A DNA stretch of 64,000 nucleotides from Armatimonadota bacterium (GTDB taxonomy: Bacteria > Armatimonadota > UBA5829). The notes below the pieces were generated by a model. It did not search any database, was not told the DNA's origin, and was given only the letters and a program-made list of their open reading frames with translations. The stretch is from NCBI GenBank assembly GCA_023474015.1, contig JAMCYN010000101.1, positions 1-64,000 on the forward strand, in the 5' to 3' direction. Made by a program: the position numbers and the translations under genes. Below, in pieces: positions 27,085 to 36,291 of the stretch. Positions within the stretch are counted from its first letter, which is position 1; each line of letters begins with the position of its first letter.

Positions 27085-27116
27085 AAAAAGGGCGTCCGAT
27101 CAAGGACACCCTTTTT
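27085..27116. terminator. Bidirectional intrinsic terminator
   Basis: AAAAAGGGCGTCC, loop GATCAA, GGACACCCTTTTT: a 13-bp stem with one mismatch and A/T runs on both sides. It lies between the anti-sigma gene (+) and the PEP-CTERM gene (-) and can serve both. Confidence 0.8.
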
Positions 27117-27153
27117 CACCATCTCTGTCTCTCCATTATCCCGAGGGGCTTAT

Positions 27154-27831
27154 CTACTTCTTTCGCCTGGTAACCAGACCGATCATTCCAACCAGGCCGG
27201 TCCCCAAAGCAATCAGTGAGGCCGGTTCCGGAACGAAGTTGTAAGTGATCTTCACTCTGGTCGGCACGTCGGCCATCCAATAGGCGGCCATGCTGCCTCC
27301 GCTGCCGGTCGGGTTCCAATATACGCACGCCGAGCTTACATCGAAACTCACGTTTCCGGCGCCAACATACTGCGCGAAGTCTGCCGACGCAACCGAGTAA
27401 GACACGGTGTTCGTCGCGACCTGCAGGTAGTGCAGTTCCTTGACTCCCGAAGTGCCGTCCCAGTCGAAGTTACCGTCGAATGCGGCCTTCGTGCCGTAGC
27501 TCTGCGCGCGCTGATAATCTTTAGAAACAAGGCTCGTGCCGCCCTTCTTCACCTCGGTCGTGACCTTCAAATCCACAGCCAGATCCGATGCAACGCTGGC
27601 ATAGTTCTCCAGCCCAACCTCGCTGTCTATCGATGTTTCGAGTTCCACAACGATGCTGGAAAGCGAGCCGATGGATCCATTATATTGTGGCAAGAGAACA
27701 GTGTCCGCCCAGTTAACGCGCCCGCCGATGAGAACCGAAACCCATGACTGTGAGCCGCTTGCGTATGCCCCGTCCGCTGTGGCTGTCAGCAGCAGGCACA
27801 GCAAGCATAACATTAATGCTAATCCTCTCAA
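27154..27831 (-). CDS. PEP-CTERM secreted protein
   Basis: 225 aa, TTG start. AAAGGAGGGG lies about 8 bases upstream and decides this start; an internal ATG at 27813 is the alternative. A signal peptide (to about 25) precedes a beta-rich domain with no recognised family. The C terminus is a PEP-CTERM signal: FVPEPASL, the hydrophobic stretch IALGTGLVGMIGLV and the tail TRRKK. It is likely anchored or released by an exosortase system not present in this window. The 258 bases upstream hold no gene I can support. Confidence 0.8.
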   Translation of the reverse strand: MRGLALMLCLLCLLLTATADGAYASGSQSWVSVLIGGRVNWADTVLLPQYNGSIGSLSSIVVELETSIDSEVGLENYASVASDLAVDLKVTTEVKKGGTSLVSKDYQRAQSYGTKAAFDGNFDWDGTSGVKELHYLQVATNTVSYSVASADFAQYVGAGNVSFDVSSACVYWNPTGSGGSMAAYWMADVPTRVKITYNFVPEPASLIALGTGLVGMIGLVTRRKK

Positions 27832-28089
27832 AACGCACCCCTCCTTTCGTATATACAGCAGCCGAATACTGAATAAATGCCCTTTCCCACACTATGCGTC
27901 AACCCGCTTGCCGTGCGGAAGACTAACCATGGAATCTGTGCATATATCGTGCCAATTACTGCACGGAAATCCCACCACAAGAGTCACACGAGTGCAGTAC
28001 GCCGCTATATCTCAAACGTACCTGTGCAATAAACGTGCCAAATGGGAATTAAGCTGGCGAGGATAATAATAAATGTGGGCGTGCCGAGG

Positions 28090-29433
28090 CTATGCGCCGA
28101 GGCGGTGCAGGATTTCTCGCGAGGCGATTACTCCCGAGGCGGATGACTGCATCAGCCCCCGAGTGATTCCGGCGCCGTCGCCAATGGCGAAGAGGTTCGG
28201 GATTGCGGTTTCGAGCTTGTCGCTGAGCTGGATGCGGGAGGAGTAGAACTTCACCTCAACACCGTAGAGCAGTGTGTGGGGGCTCGCGACGCCCGGTGCG
28301 ATCTTGTCCATCGCGTGTAGCATCTCAAGAATGCCGCTGAGATGACGATACGGGAGCACGAAGCTGAGATCGCCCGGGACCGCCGGGGTGAGAGTCGGTT
28401 CAGTGAGGCCGCGCTCGATACGAGTCTGCGTGCTGCGGCGGCCCGATTCCAGATCGCCCAGCCGCTGGACGATCACGCCCCCTGAGAGCAGGTTCGCCAG
28501 GCTCGCAACGTAGCGGCCGTAGGTGATCGGCTCGTGGAAAGGTTCCGTGAATGAGGTCGATACTAGAAGCGCGAAGTTGGTGTTGCCGGTCTTCTTGCGT
28601 GAGTAGCTGTGGCCGTTGACGCTGGTGACGCCGTCGTGTTTCTCTATCACCACCTCGCCATCCGGGCACACGCAGAACGACCGGACCTTGTCGTCGAATG
28701 ATTTCGAGTAATATATGAGCTTGGGTTCGTAGACTACGTCCGTCAGGCTCTGGGTCACGGCTGCCGGAAGTTCCACTCGGACCCCTACGTCCACCGGGTT
28801 TGTCATCGTCTGGAGGTTCAGGCGGTGGGCTTCGCGGGTGAGCCAGTCAGCACCCGAACGGCCCGGCGCGGCTATGACGTAGTCCGCCTTGATGGTCTTG
28901 CCGTCGCTCGTCTTGACCCCGGTGACCTTGCCACCCGAGACGACGATCTCCTCGACCGGCGTCTCCATCTTGACGTCGACCCTCTCGCGCAGAGCATCGC
29001 GCATGCGGGTAAGGATGCCGGGGCACATTTCCGTGCCGAGATGCCGCACCTCCGAGTGCACCAGCTTCATCCCGGCAAGCTGGGCTTGGCGAGCAATCGC
29101 CGACACGTCGTCCGCATCCGTGCCGTAGACCTTGTCGGCGCCGCCGTAGTCGACCCACATCTGGTCAACATATTTGAGAAGCCTGCGGACCTCCCGCTCG
29201 GGCATTACGCTTCCGAGTTGGCCGCCGACCTCCGGCGAGAGCGTCAGCTTGCCGTCCGAGAACGCGCCAGCGCCTCCCCAGCCGGAAAGCAGCTCCGCCT
29301 TACGAACGCGCTGATCGATATCCGGGCCTTTGTCCACGATACAGACACTTATGTCCTTGGCCTTGGCCAGTTGCAGCGCCGCGAATATACCCGACGGGCC
29401 TGCGCCCACGATCAGCACGTCATACTTCATCAT
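28090..29433 (-). CDS. FAD-dependent dehydrogenase (COG2509-type)
   Basis: 447 aa. The N-terminal FAD-binding motif is VLIVGAGPSGIFAALQLA, then SGWGGAGAFSDGKL near residue 50, and a C-terminal FAD motif LFAIGDGAGITRGLMQSSASG. This matches the COG2509 family of uncharacterised FAD-dependent dehydrogenases, for which no substrate is established. The ATG overlaps the stop of the upstream SRPBCC gene by 4 bases, so the two are co-translated and may act on related compounds. Confidence 0.82.
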   Translation of the reverse strand: MMKYDVLIVGAGPSGIFAALQLAKAKDISVCIVDKGPDIDQRVRKAELLSGWGGAGAFSDGKLTLSPEVGGQLGSVMPEREVRRLLKYVDQMWVDYGGADKVYGTDADDVSAIARQAQLAGMKLVHSEVRHLGTEMCPGILTRMRDALRERVDVKMETPVEEIVVSGGKVTGVKTSDGKTIKADYVIAAPGRSGADWLTREAHRLNLQTMTNPVDVGVRVELPAAVTQSLTDVVYEPKLIYYSKSFDDKVRSFCVCPDGEVVIEKHDGVTSVNGHSYSRKKTGNTNFALLVSTSFTEPFHEPITYGRYVASLANLLSGGVIVQRLGDLESGRRSTQTRIERGLTEPTLTPAVPGDLSFVLPYRHLSGILEMLHAMDKIAPGVASPHTLLYGVEVKFYSSRIQLSDKLETAIPNLFAIGDGAGITRGLMQSSASGVIASREILHRLGA

Positions 29434-29882
29434 ATGGTCTCTTCAACCTTTCGTTTGATGGCGGCCAGCATGTTATCGACGTTCTCTTTCATTTTCTTGG
29501 CGATCAAGCCCTTGATGAGCGCGCCGACCAGCGGAACATCGTACTCAACCTCGATCTCCGAATCGAACCGGGTCTTCCCGCCAAGGTCAGTGAATGTCCA
29601 CACGCCGGAATACTTGCTGTAGTCGCCTTTGACCAGGGTAAATACGCAGGTCTTGGCCGCATCGTCCCAAATATCTTCTTCGGTCCATTTGATGGTTGTC
29701 TTGAATTCTTTTACGATCCCGACCCAGTCGGTGACCGTCCGGCCGCCGCCGTTGTCGCTCTCGACCACTTTCACGCTCTTCAGATCGGGCATAAACTCCG
29801 GGAACGACTCCACATCCTTCGCCAGCGCGTAGACCGTCTCAAGCGGGCCGTTAATCTCAATTGTGCTGAATACCTTTGCCAA
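29430..29882 (-). CDS. SRPBCC/polyketide cyclase-like lipid-binding protein
   Basis: 150 aa from a TTG at 29882, preceded by GGGAGG at a 7-base distance. The sequence AKVFSTIEINGPLETVYALAKDVESFPEFMPDLKSV is typical of the START/Bet v1-like COQ10/SRPBCC family, with VEYDVPLVGALIKGLIAKKM at the end. These proteins form a hydrophobic cavity for lipids or quinones. Longer forms starting upstream would be encoded by the palindromic repeat and are rejected. It is coupled to the FAD dehydrogenase gene. Confidence 0.82.
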   Translation of the reverse strand: MAKVFSTIEINGPLETVYALAKDVESFPEFMPDLKSVKVVESDNGGGRTVTDWVGIVKEFKTTIKWTEEDIWDDAAKTCVFTLVKGDYSKYSGVWTFTDLGGKTRFDSEIEVEYDVPLVGALIKGLIAKKMKENVDNMLAAIKRKVEETI

Positions 29883-29910
29883 AATATACCTCCCATGCAA
29901 GGCAGCAGGA

Positions 29911-30004
29911 GGGAATTGCAGAATGATGATTGCAGAATGCAGAATGAAGGGACCTCGCAATCACGGATCATTCTGCATTCTGCATTCTGCAATCTGCAAT
30001 TCCC
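29911..30004. repeat. GCAGAATG palindrome with AAGGGACCTC core
   Basis: The outer ends GGGAATTGCAG and CTGCAATTCCC are exact complements. Inner arms are GCAGAATG and ATTCTGC words, and the core is AAGGGACCTC (29947-29956). It lies between lexA and the SRPBCC gene. Confidence 0.8.
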
Positions 30005-30011
30005 TTGCCAC

Positions 30012-30629
30012 CTAATCCATCCTTCTAATAAGCCCGACCACCTTGCCGACCACCTCGACCTGATCGTAAAACATCGGCTCCATCGAGGAGTTCGCGGGCT
30101 GTAGCCTGACGCGGCCGTTATCTTTATAGAGGCGCTTGACTGTCGCCTCGTCATCCACCATGGCGACGACCGTGTCGCCGTTATCCGCCGCGTTCTGCCT
30201 GCGCACGATCACGTAGTCGCCGTCCATGATGCCGTCCTCGATCATACTCTCGCCCTTGATTCGCAGCATGAAGCCGTCGCCGCCCGATAGAAACTCGCGT
30301 GGGACGGGGAAGGTGTCCTCTATGTTCTGGTCCGCGAAGGTGGGACGGCCCGCCGCCACGCGCCCCACCAGGGGCAAGTTGACGACGCGCTTGGGTTTGA
30401 ACGACTCTATGTTTCCGGCCACCACCCGTATTGCGCGCGTAAGCACGGCGTCGCGCCGGATCAGGCCGGCGTCTTCTAGCGACCTCAGGTGCGCGTGGAC
30501 AGTCGAGCTCGAACTGAGGTTGACCGCCTCACCGATCTCGCGCACCGTCGGCGGATAGCCGTGGGCCTCGGTGTGCTGAACGATGCACTGCAGTATCTGT
30601 CTCTGCCTATGAGAAAGCTCTTTCTCCAT
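30012..30629 (-). CDS. lexA: LexA SOS repressor
   Basis: 205 aa. A winged helix-turn-helix (about 1-65, with GYPPTVREIGEAVNLSSSSTVHAHL) precedes the S24 self-cleavage domain. The cleavage site Ala93-Gly94 (VAAGRP), the nucleophile Ser128 (GESMIEDG) and Lys165 (EATVKRLY) are all present, so the protein should be cleavable during RecA-mediated SOS induction. I see no clear Gram-positive or E. coli type LexA box upstream; only a GAACGAAC direct repeat lies just before the start. Confidence 0.95.
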   Translation of the reverse strand: MEKELSHRQRQILQCIVQHTEAHGYPPTVREIGEAVNLSSSSTVHAHLRSLEDAGLIRRDAVLTRAIRVVAGNIESFKPKRVVNLPLVGRVAAGRPTFADQNIEDTFPVPREFLSGGDGFMLRIKGESMIEDGIMDGDYVIVRRQNAADNGDTVVAMVDDEATVKRLYKDNGRVRLQPANSSMEPMFYDQVEVVGKVVGLIRRMD

Positions 30630-30646
30630 GTTCGTTCACTCCTACG

Positions 30647-31072
30647 CTATACGTCGAATATCGCCTGGACGCGCCAACGGCCATTGACCATCTTCACGTC
30701 CATCTGGTGATAGGTGACGGCCTTGATTGTCGGGCCGAGCCACTCGATATCATCGCCGATCGGCCGCACGGATACGTCGCATGCCAATCGGCCATCGCCC
30801 ATCTCGGTTATCTCGAAATCCAGCGGCAGCACGCCTTCCCCGTCGAACAGCACGATCAGCGACGACAGGAACCGCTCAAGCAGGTTGATGTCATCGTCCC
30901 CCTCGGCCTCGACACTCATTGTATCCGTAGGTGAGTATCCGGCGAGATCGACCATTATCGAGAACATCCCATAGGCAATGTTCTCGAACGCCTCAGCCTT
31001 GGTTTCCCCAGTGCCGGCAACACCCACATCGGCGGTGTGCTCTATGATTTCGAACTTATGTTCGCGGCTCAT
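30647..31072 (-). CDS. Archease family protein
   Basis: 141 aa, the family length. Signature features are FEIIEHTADVGVAGTG at the N terminus with the metal-binding Asp, LLERFLSSLIVLFDGEG, and the C-terminal KAVTYHQMDVK..GRWRVQAIFDV. Archease assists the RNA ligase RtcB by promoting its guanylylation. No rtcB is in the window. It lies just upstream of lexA on the same strand. Confidence 0.9.
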   Translation of the reverse strand: MSREHKFEIIEHTADVGVAGTGETKAEAFENIAYGMFSIMVDLAGYSPTDTMSVEAEGDDDINLLERFLSSLIVLFDGEGVLPLDFEITEMGDGRLACDVSVRPIGDDIEWLGPTIKAVTYHQMDVKMVNGRWRVQAIFDV

Positions 31073-31129
31073 CCCAAGACTAATACGCCGGACGCGACGA
31101 ACCTTCCTTCAGAAAATTACATGGAATTA

Positions 31130-31190
31130 CGGGATAGGGAAAGGAAGTGAATTTCATCACGAAAACCCGAAAGGGGGAAAGCACGAAAGG
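31130..31190. repeat. CACGAAA/GCACGAAAG word repeat
   Basis: CACGAAAACCCGAAAGGG followed by GCACGAAAGGG lies in a spacer without a gene. A related reverse word (TTTCGTGTTTTCGT) stands alone near 3459-3473. The origin is unknown. Confidence 0.4.
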
Positions 31191-31223
31191 GAAGGGACGA
31201 ACGGGAGGCAACTGCCGAACTTC

Positions 31224-31772
31224 CTAGGCCGCTCGCTCGGAGGCGGACTTGTTCCCGAATACTTGATTGAGACGGAGATCGACCATGTAGCGGTTGTCGG
31301 GCCTGCCGACGAACTTGTTGGCGAACTCGTCGGCTCCGATCAGTAGGGCTTTGAATAACTCGTCCGCGCGGATGGTGAGTATCTGGTCCCACCGCGAGCC
31401 TGGACGCAGCTTCATCTCGTTGAAAACCGCATAGCCACCCCAGGCGAATAATACCTCGCGCTCCTTGTGGCTGTCCGCGGCAGCGTCCTTTCCGAACATG
31501 CCTTGGAGAAGAGAGTTCCTGACCGTCCACAGCTCATACGGGCTAATCCCGAGCTTACTCGGCTGTAGGTAGGTCTTGACCCACGAAATGAAGTGGTGGG
31601 AGCACACACTGTCGCAATCGTCCGGCAGCCCTATAAACGCCATGCTCTCTACCGCGGCGCACAACAGCCCGAGGGCGGTCGCGGTGTGGTCGTTGCGCAG
31701 ACATATACGAATGCCCGTTATCAGGCCGTTGGGGCCATAATACCTGTGCCGAAATCTCTCTTTTGCGTCCAT
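31224..31772 (-). CDS. Hypothetical protein
   Basis: 182 aa, soluble, with no signal peptide and no family I recognise. Notable are a helical N-terminal half (ATALGLLCAAVESMAFIGLPDDCDS), a segment CSHHFISWVKTYL and a basic C terminus. The two cysteines and two histidines near 58-66 could bind a metal, but nothing proves it. Codon use looks like that of its neighbours. It lies between archease and pheA on the same strand. Confidence 0.6.
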   Translation of the reverse strand: MDAKERFRHRYYGPNGLITGIRICLRNDHTATALGLLCAAVESMAFIGLPDDCDSVCSHHFISWVKTYLQPSKLGISPYELWTVRNSLLQGMFGKDAAADSHKEREVLFAWGGYAVFNEMKLRPGSRWDQILTIRADELFKALLIGADEFANKFVGRPDNRYMVDLRLNQVFGNKSASERAA

Positions 31773-31835
31773 GGGAGTAAGATCCTAACGCGGGGCGCTA
31801 ATAATATTATGGCTGTTTGGGGAGGGAAACTGGAC

Positions 31836-32900
31836 TCACTCCGCCTCTGGATAACTCCCCAGCACTCTCACGAACAGCACCATCTCCCCGAGCTTTTGGA
31901 GCGCCCGTTGGACGTGTTCGTCCTTCTCGTGGCCTTGGAAATCCACGAAAAAAGTATACTCCCACGGCATCTGCTTGGTGGGGCGGGACTCGATCATCGT
32001 CAGGCTGATTCCTTCGGACTCGAAGACCGTCAGCGCGTGATATAGCGAGCCCGCCTTGTGCGGAACGGAAAAGACTACCGAGGTCTTGTCCTTGCCGCTG
32101 GGCTCGGGCTTGGAATAGCCGACCACGAGGAACCGGGTCTTGTTGTGAGGGTTGTCTTCGATGCCCTCGGCAATGATGTTCAGCCCATACTCGCGAGCAG
32201 CCAGGCTGCTTGCGATGGCGGCGCTGGTAGGGTAGCCCTCGCACATCTTCGCGCCCTTTGAAGTGCTGGAGACCTCCAGCACCTCGACTCCCGGCAGGTG
32301 GGCGGCTAGCCAATTGCGGCACTGGGCTATCGCCTGGGGCATCGAGTAGACGCGCTTGATTTGTGACATCTCCGTCCCGGCCGAGAGGAGATTATGGGAG
32401 ATCGGCGCGTAGATTTCCGCGCAGATTCTCAGGTCCGAGAGCAAAAACATATCCAAAGTGTGGCTGACGATCCCCTCTGTGGAGTTCTCGACCGGCACTA
32501 CCCCGTAGTTGGCCTCGCTATGCTCAACGGCGCTGAACACGTCAGGAATCGTATTCGACGGCAGAAAACCGGTGGAATCCCCGAACTTCAGAATACTGGC
32601 AATGTGGGTGTAGCTGCCCGGCAGGCCGAAATACGCAACACTAATCGGCTTCTCCAGCGCACGACAGGCGGAGATCACTTCCCTGAACACCGCCGTAACG
32701 GCCGCATCACTCAGCGGACCCTGGTTGTTCTTCAGGACGCCTTCGAGCACCTGCTTCTCACGCTCGGGCGCGAATATGCTCTTGGCGCCCTTGTTCTTCA
32801 TCTTGCCGATCTCCAGCGCGCACTCGGCGCGCTCGTTAATCATCTCGACAAGCCGCTTGTCTATCTGGTCGATTCTCTTGCGAAGTTCGGGTATGTCCAA
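31836..32900 (-). CDS. pheA: Bifunctional chorismate mutase/prephenate dehydratase (P-protein)
   Basis: 354 aa. Residues 1-85 are an AroQ-type chorismate mutase (IPELRKRIDQIDKRLVEMINERAE). Residues about 88-265 are prephenate dehydratase, with VAYFGLPGSYTH, VPVENSTEGIV and the catalytic Thr in NKTRFLVVG. Residues about 275-354 are an ACT domain (SVVFSVPHKAGSLYHALTVFE..ISLTMIESRPTKQMPWEYTFFVDF) for phenylalanine feedback. It makes phenylpyruvate from chorismate and connects with aroQ in the aromatic pathway. Confidence 0.95.
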   Translation of the reverse strand: MDIPELRKRIDQIDKRLVEMINERAECALEIGKMKNKGAKSIFAPEREKQVLEGVLKNNQGPLSDAAVTAVFREVISACRALEKPISVAYFGLPGSYTHIASILKFGDSTGFLPSNTIPDVFSAVEHSEANYGVVPVENSTEGIVSHTLDMFLLSDLRICAEIYAPISHNLLSAGTEMSQIKRVYSMPQAIAQCRNWLAAHLPGVEVLEVSSTSKGAKMCEGYPTSAAIASSLAAREYGLNIIAEGIEDNPHNKTRFLVVGYSKPEPSGKDKTSVVFSVPHKAGSLYHALTVFESEGISLTMIESRPTKQMPWEYTFFVDFQGHEKDEHVQRALQKLGEMVLFVRVLGSYPEAE

Positions 32901-32996
32901 TTGTACTGTTCCTCGGTTATGAGTTGCGAGTTGTGAGTGGTCATATGTTCAAGGATACGTTAGACGCAGAGGGAGCGGTTCCCTTCATAGGAGATG

Positions 32997-33063
32997 TCTG
33001 AGGGTTGGAGAGTTGGAGGGTTGGAGAGTCCGGAACCCTCAAACACTCTTACTCTCCAATTCT
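32997..33063. repeat. GGTTGGAGAG/CTCTCCAA word palindrome
   Basis: Tandem GAGGGTTGGAGAG words face ACCCTCAAACACTC and CTCTCCAATTCTC across a TCCGGA centre. The element abuts the stop codon of the STAS-ATPase gene. Confidence 0.6.
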
Positions 33064-33843
33064 CTAACTATGCTTCACCATCCGCACGGTGGTACCGTCG
33101 TCAAACTGGAAATCGACCTCGTCCATTACAGCATTTATGCAATGGACTCCTCGGCCGCTTTCCATCATCAGGGCGTCTTCGAACGTGGGGATATCTTGGA
33201 GGGAAAATCCGGGGCCGTTATCGCTGACGGAGACCGACAGCTTCTCAGTGGTGGCTACGCAACTAACCGTAAAGTGGGCCTTGTCGCCGTTATGCCCGTA
33301 TTTCACAGCATTCGTGACGGCCTCGCCGACAGCCAGCATTATGTCGCTTCTTCGGCATTTGCTGAACCCGACCGCCTCCGCCACGCGGTCCACACGTTCC
33401 CTGGCCTCGTGGCAATTGGCCATCAATGACGGGAAACAGAAAACGTCGATTGCCCAGGCCGCGGAGGCAATGCCGCAAGTATGGGGACAGCATTCGTGGA
33501 GGCAGTCCTCACGGACGCAAAACGCATCGGACATTACATGTCTGTCGAACATATCTCGCACCGGCTCGCTCGCGGCGCGCAGGTGCAGGCGCTTCTTGCG
33601 GTCCTTGTAGACGCCAACGGTCCCAGCAAGCCGCTCAATCGCCGTGGTATCCATGCTCTCGACCTCATTCAGGTCCAGAGACACACAGCGCTCTTCCTCG
33701 TCGGCCAGCCGATCCAATATGTCAACTATGCGGGAGATATTCGAGTGATCCGCTCTCCCCGCCAGCCGTATAGACGGTCGCGGTCCTTCGCGGGTAATGC
33801 TTATGCTGATGGGGGCAGCATCGACTGCCAGGGCCATACTCAC
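33064..33843 (-). CDS. STAS domain-HATPase (anti-sigma kinase-like) fusion
   Basis: 259 aa. Residues about 5-105 are a STAS domain like SpoIIAA/RsbV (ISITREGPRPSIRLAGRADHSNIS; VESMDTTAIERL). The usual phosphorylatable DSSG is DTTA here. A Cys/His-rich linker (CVREDCLHECCPHTC) follows. Residues about 145-259 are a GHKL ATPase like RsbW/SpoIIAB, with the N box GEAVTNAVKYGH and the G box SDNGPGF. Normally these are separate proteins that switch partners to free a sigma factor. The fusion suggests intramolecular regulation. No matching sigma factor is adjacent. Confidence 0.85.
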   Translation of the reverse strand: MSMALAVDAAPISISITREGPRPSIRLAGRADHSNISRIVDILDRLADEEERCVSLDLNEVESMDTTAIERLAGTVGVYKDRKKRLHLRAASEPVRDMFDRHVMSDAFCVREDCLHECCPHTCGIASAAWAIDVFCFPSLMANCHEARERVDRVAEAVGFSKCRRSDIMLAVGEAVTNAVKYGHNGDKAHFTVSCVATTEKLSVSVSDNGPGFSLQDIPTFEDALMMESGRGVHCINAVMDEVDFQFDDGTTVRMVKHS

Positions 33844-33884
33844 GTTACCTACCGGTTACAACAACATTACAACTGTACGTGAGC

Positions 33885-36185
33885 TTACCATCTGACGAGC
33901 ATTCCGTCAATAGGCTGAGCCAGGTGTTTTTGCTGGTTTTTGCGAAATAGTTGCGTCCTGGCCTCGACCGTCACTCCGCGCCCATCATCAACGGCCCTCA
34001 TAACCCCTTCGCACCCGGACACGACCGGGACCCCATATTCCCGCACAAACAGCGACACCGCGGACGACGGGTCCGACTCTTCCTCGGACACAATCCCTCC
34101 AGCCACCGCCAGAAAAGGCGTCCAGGCGTAGGACAGTGATTTCACGATCAGGATATCGCCTTCTTCCACGTCGCCGGCCTCCGCCACGGTTCTCGCAACC
34201 CGCGTGCGGCCCGTGAAAGTTCCGGGCCTCGACGCGACTGCATTCGGACACCGCAAGTCCGACTCACCGGCTGGGGCTGTCGCGCGGCCATCGGGAAGTC
34301 TCCCAGGCGCGTCGAGCCTGCTTTCGAGCCAGATGTGGTGCTTGCGGTCGGCGATACTCGTAGAGGCAATGGCGCGCGCGTCCGGACCTGGTTCATTTGG
34401 CAGCGCGGTAAGCTCATCGAGAGTCAATTGAAACACATCGTCAATGTTGGCGATGAATCCTGACTCCTTCAGCCGACGGCCAAGCTGAGTAAGTATCAGC
34501 CTGATGGCGGTGCACGCGAGCGCCATCACGTGCTCGGACTCGCTCATTGCCACGAGCCAACCGCGTGCAAGTCGAAGCAGTCTGGCGAAACTAGCACGCT
34601 CGCCGGCCTTGAGCAAACTCCTTGCCGCCTCCTCGGCCTTCCGTGCCTCCACTTCCGCCGCGCAGTGGAGGGTGACTAACGTAGGCCGTCCGCCCCGCCG
34701 GGAGATCGCCCCTATCATCCGGAACACCGTGTCCGTATCCTCCGCCCAGCTTGTCCATGAGGCCGGGTCGATCATCTCAAAGCCACTCGCGAATGAATAC
34801 CCATACTCCCGCGCGAAGTCTTCCACCTCGGCCCTGTACGATTTCCACCATGCCTGGTCGCGGAGCTTGCCGGAGCGTTCCGCGATGCCGAACCTCTCGC
34901 CCAATTCTTGCAGTCGAGCATCTCGCATGAACATGGGACCGGGCAGCCCTCCGAGGAGCCGACCGTGGAGCGCCGGATCATCGCTCAGCCGAGCGACAGC
35001 CCTCTCAAGCCGCCCTACCCACCGGGCACGGAAGCCGTCAGCCCGCTCCATCCACTCCTCCGCCCGAGCCCAGTCTTCATCGGCGCTCCGAAGAATATCA
35101 ATGAGCGGCGCATAATACAGGCTCGACAGATCAGCTCGGATGATCGCCGATGCGCGCGCCGTCAAGGACGGCCCGACTTCCTTCTCCCAGGTCTCAAGTG
35201 CCCTCAGGGCATCGGTCATGTCTTTCGAGCGCCCGAACTCGGCCTCCGTGTCGGGCTTGTCCACCTGATAGGCATAGCCATTAATCAGATCGCGGTTCGA
35301 TTGCCACTTAGAAAGGTGTTCGCGCGAGAAGTAGGACAAGGGGCGCAAAGTCAGGCGAGTCAAGATCGCGTCATCGGGGCGTGACATCGGGAACCAGCGG
35401 GGGAGCCCAGCAAGGCGATTGACGTCGAGCACCCAGAACCGATCACCCTCCAACACCCAGTGCACTTCGACCGGCGCGCCGAGCGTGTTCTCAATCAGGA
35501 CCGACTCCTCCGCGAGCCGCTTCAGGGCGCAGTCGCCGATACACTCCGATGTGGGATCGACCGACATGTCCCGGAGATCGACCCGGTACTCGCGCGCGCC
35601 GTTTGAAGAGTTGCAGGAGATCAAGATACAGTGCGGGTTGCCGGTTGCGGGGTCTGCCGTACGAGCCGTGCCGCTCCAGTCGCCCTTGAGGCTCTGCTGC
35701 ACGATGACCGCGGCGGCGGGCTCACGCGAAGCAGTCGCCTCCTCGCTCCACAGGGACGCCCACACCTGCTTTAGCGCGTCCCTGAGTTCACTAAGGCCGC
35801 GCGCCTCCCGCCGAGTCCCAGGGGAGGCAGGCTCGTCGAGAACCGAGGGGTGGACAATTACCTCCGGCTCCGCGGTCCCGAGCTGCAGTGAAAGGCTCTG
35901 GTACGCTTCCGTTACCGCCCGCCAGACATCCTCGGGAACATCCGACGAGACTATCGCCGACCGCACGGCCCGCCGGGCCTCGAAATCCTCGGGGGATGTG
36001 GCGGCAACACGTGCCCCGCTGGCCCAGAGGTGGGATCGGTATGCGTCCGCGCTGATCACAAACCCCCGAGGCACGGCAAAACGGGCCGCGATCAGCTTGG
36101 AGAGATCGGCCGCCTTGTCGCCGGCTTTACGGCTGGACGCCGCACCCACCAGCGGAATGGTCAGAGAAATGTTGGTAATAGTCAT
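33885..36185 (-). CDS. PEP synthase/PPDK-like protein, probably a pseudoenzyme
   Basis: 766 aa. The N terminus has the nucleotide-binding pattern of PEP synthase (KAGDKAADLSKLIAARFAVPRGFVISADAYRSHL). The central VQQSLKGDWSGTARTADPATGNP matches the VQRMV..SGVxFTxDPxTGN box. The C terminus is a PEP-utilising swivelling domain, but the catalytic GGxTSH motif reads GGIVSE, so the phospho-carrier His is missing; the VRSSA box of the ATP site is also changed (IVHPSV). The usual PEP-binding barrel is absent. Sensing or binding seems likelier than catalysis. The ATG at 36185 is preferred over a TTG two codons earlier. Confidence 0.75.
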   Translation of the reverse strand: MTITNISLTIPLVGAASSRKAGDKAADLSKLIAARFAVPRGFVISADAYRSHLWASGARVAATSPEDFEARRAVRSAIVSSDVPEDVWRAVTEAYQSLSLQLGTAEPEVIVHPSVLDEPASPGTRREARGLSELRDALKQVWASLWSEEATASREPAAAVIVQQSLKGDWSGTARTADPATGNPHCILISCNSSNGAREYRVDLRDMSVDPTSECIGDCALKRLAEESVLIENTLGAPVEVHWVLEGDRFWVLDVNRLAGLPRWFPMSRPDDAILTRLTLRPLSYFSREHLSKWQSNRDLINGYAYQVDKPDTEAEFGRSKDMTDALRALETWEKEVGPSLTARASAIIRADLSSLYYAPLIDILRSADEDWARAEEWMERADGFRARWVGRLERAVARLSDDPALHGRLLGGLPGPMFMRDARLQELGERFGIAERSGKLRDQAWWKSYRAEVEDFAREYGYSFASGFEMIDPASWTSWAEDTDTVFRMIGAISRRGGRPTLVTLHCAAEVEARKAEEAARSLLKAGERASFARLLRLARGWLVAMSESEHVMALACTAIRLILTQLGRRLKESGFIANIDDVFQLTLDELTALPNEPGPDARAIASTSIADRKHHIWLESRLDAPGRLPDGRATAPAGESDLRCPNAVASRPGTFTGRTRVARTVAEAGDVEEGDILIVKSLSYAWTPFLAVAGGIVSEEESDPSSAVSLFVREYGVPVVSGCEGVMRAVDDGRGVTVEARTQLFRKNQQKHLAQPIDGMLVRW

Positions 36186-36291
36186 ACTCAATGCTCAGTT
36201 GATTATAGGGGCGCGAGCGAGGAGTGTCAATGTCGAGCGACTCAAGCGTCCCAGCAAAAATACTGAAAAAACTCAGCCGTCAACCCTGCAA

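Noticed and set aside
29883..29960. N-terminal extension of the SRPBCC protein
   Set aside because: It would be encoded by the palindromic repeat; a TTG with a strong ribosome binding site starts the conserved domain.
30630..30660. LexA box upstream of lexA
   Set aside because: Only a GAACGAAC direct repeat is present, not a CGAAC...GTTCG palindrome or CTG-N10-CAG.
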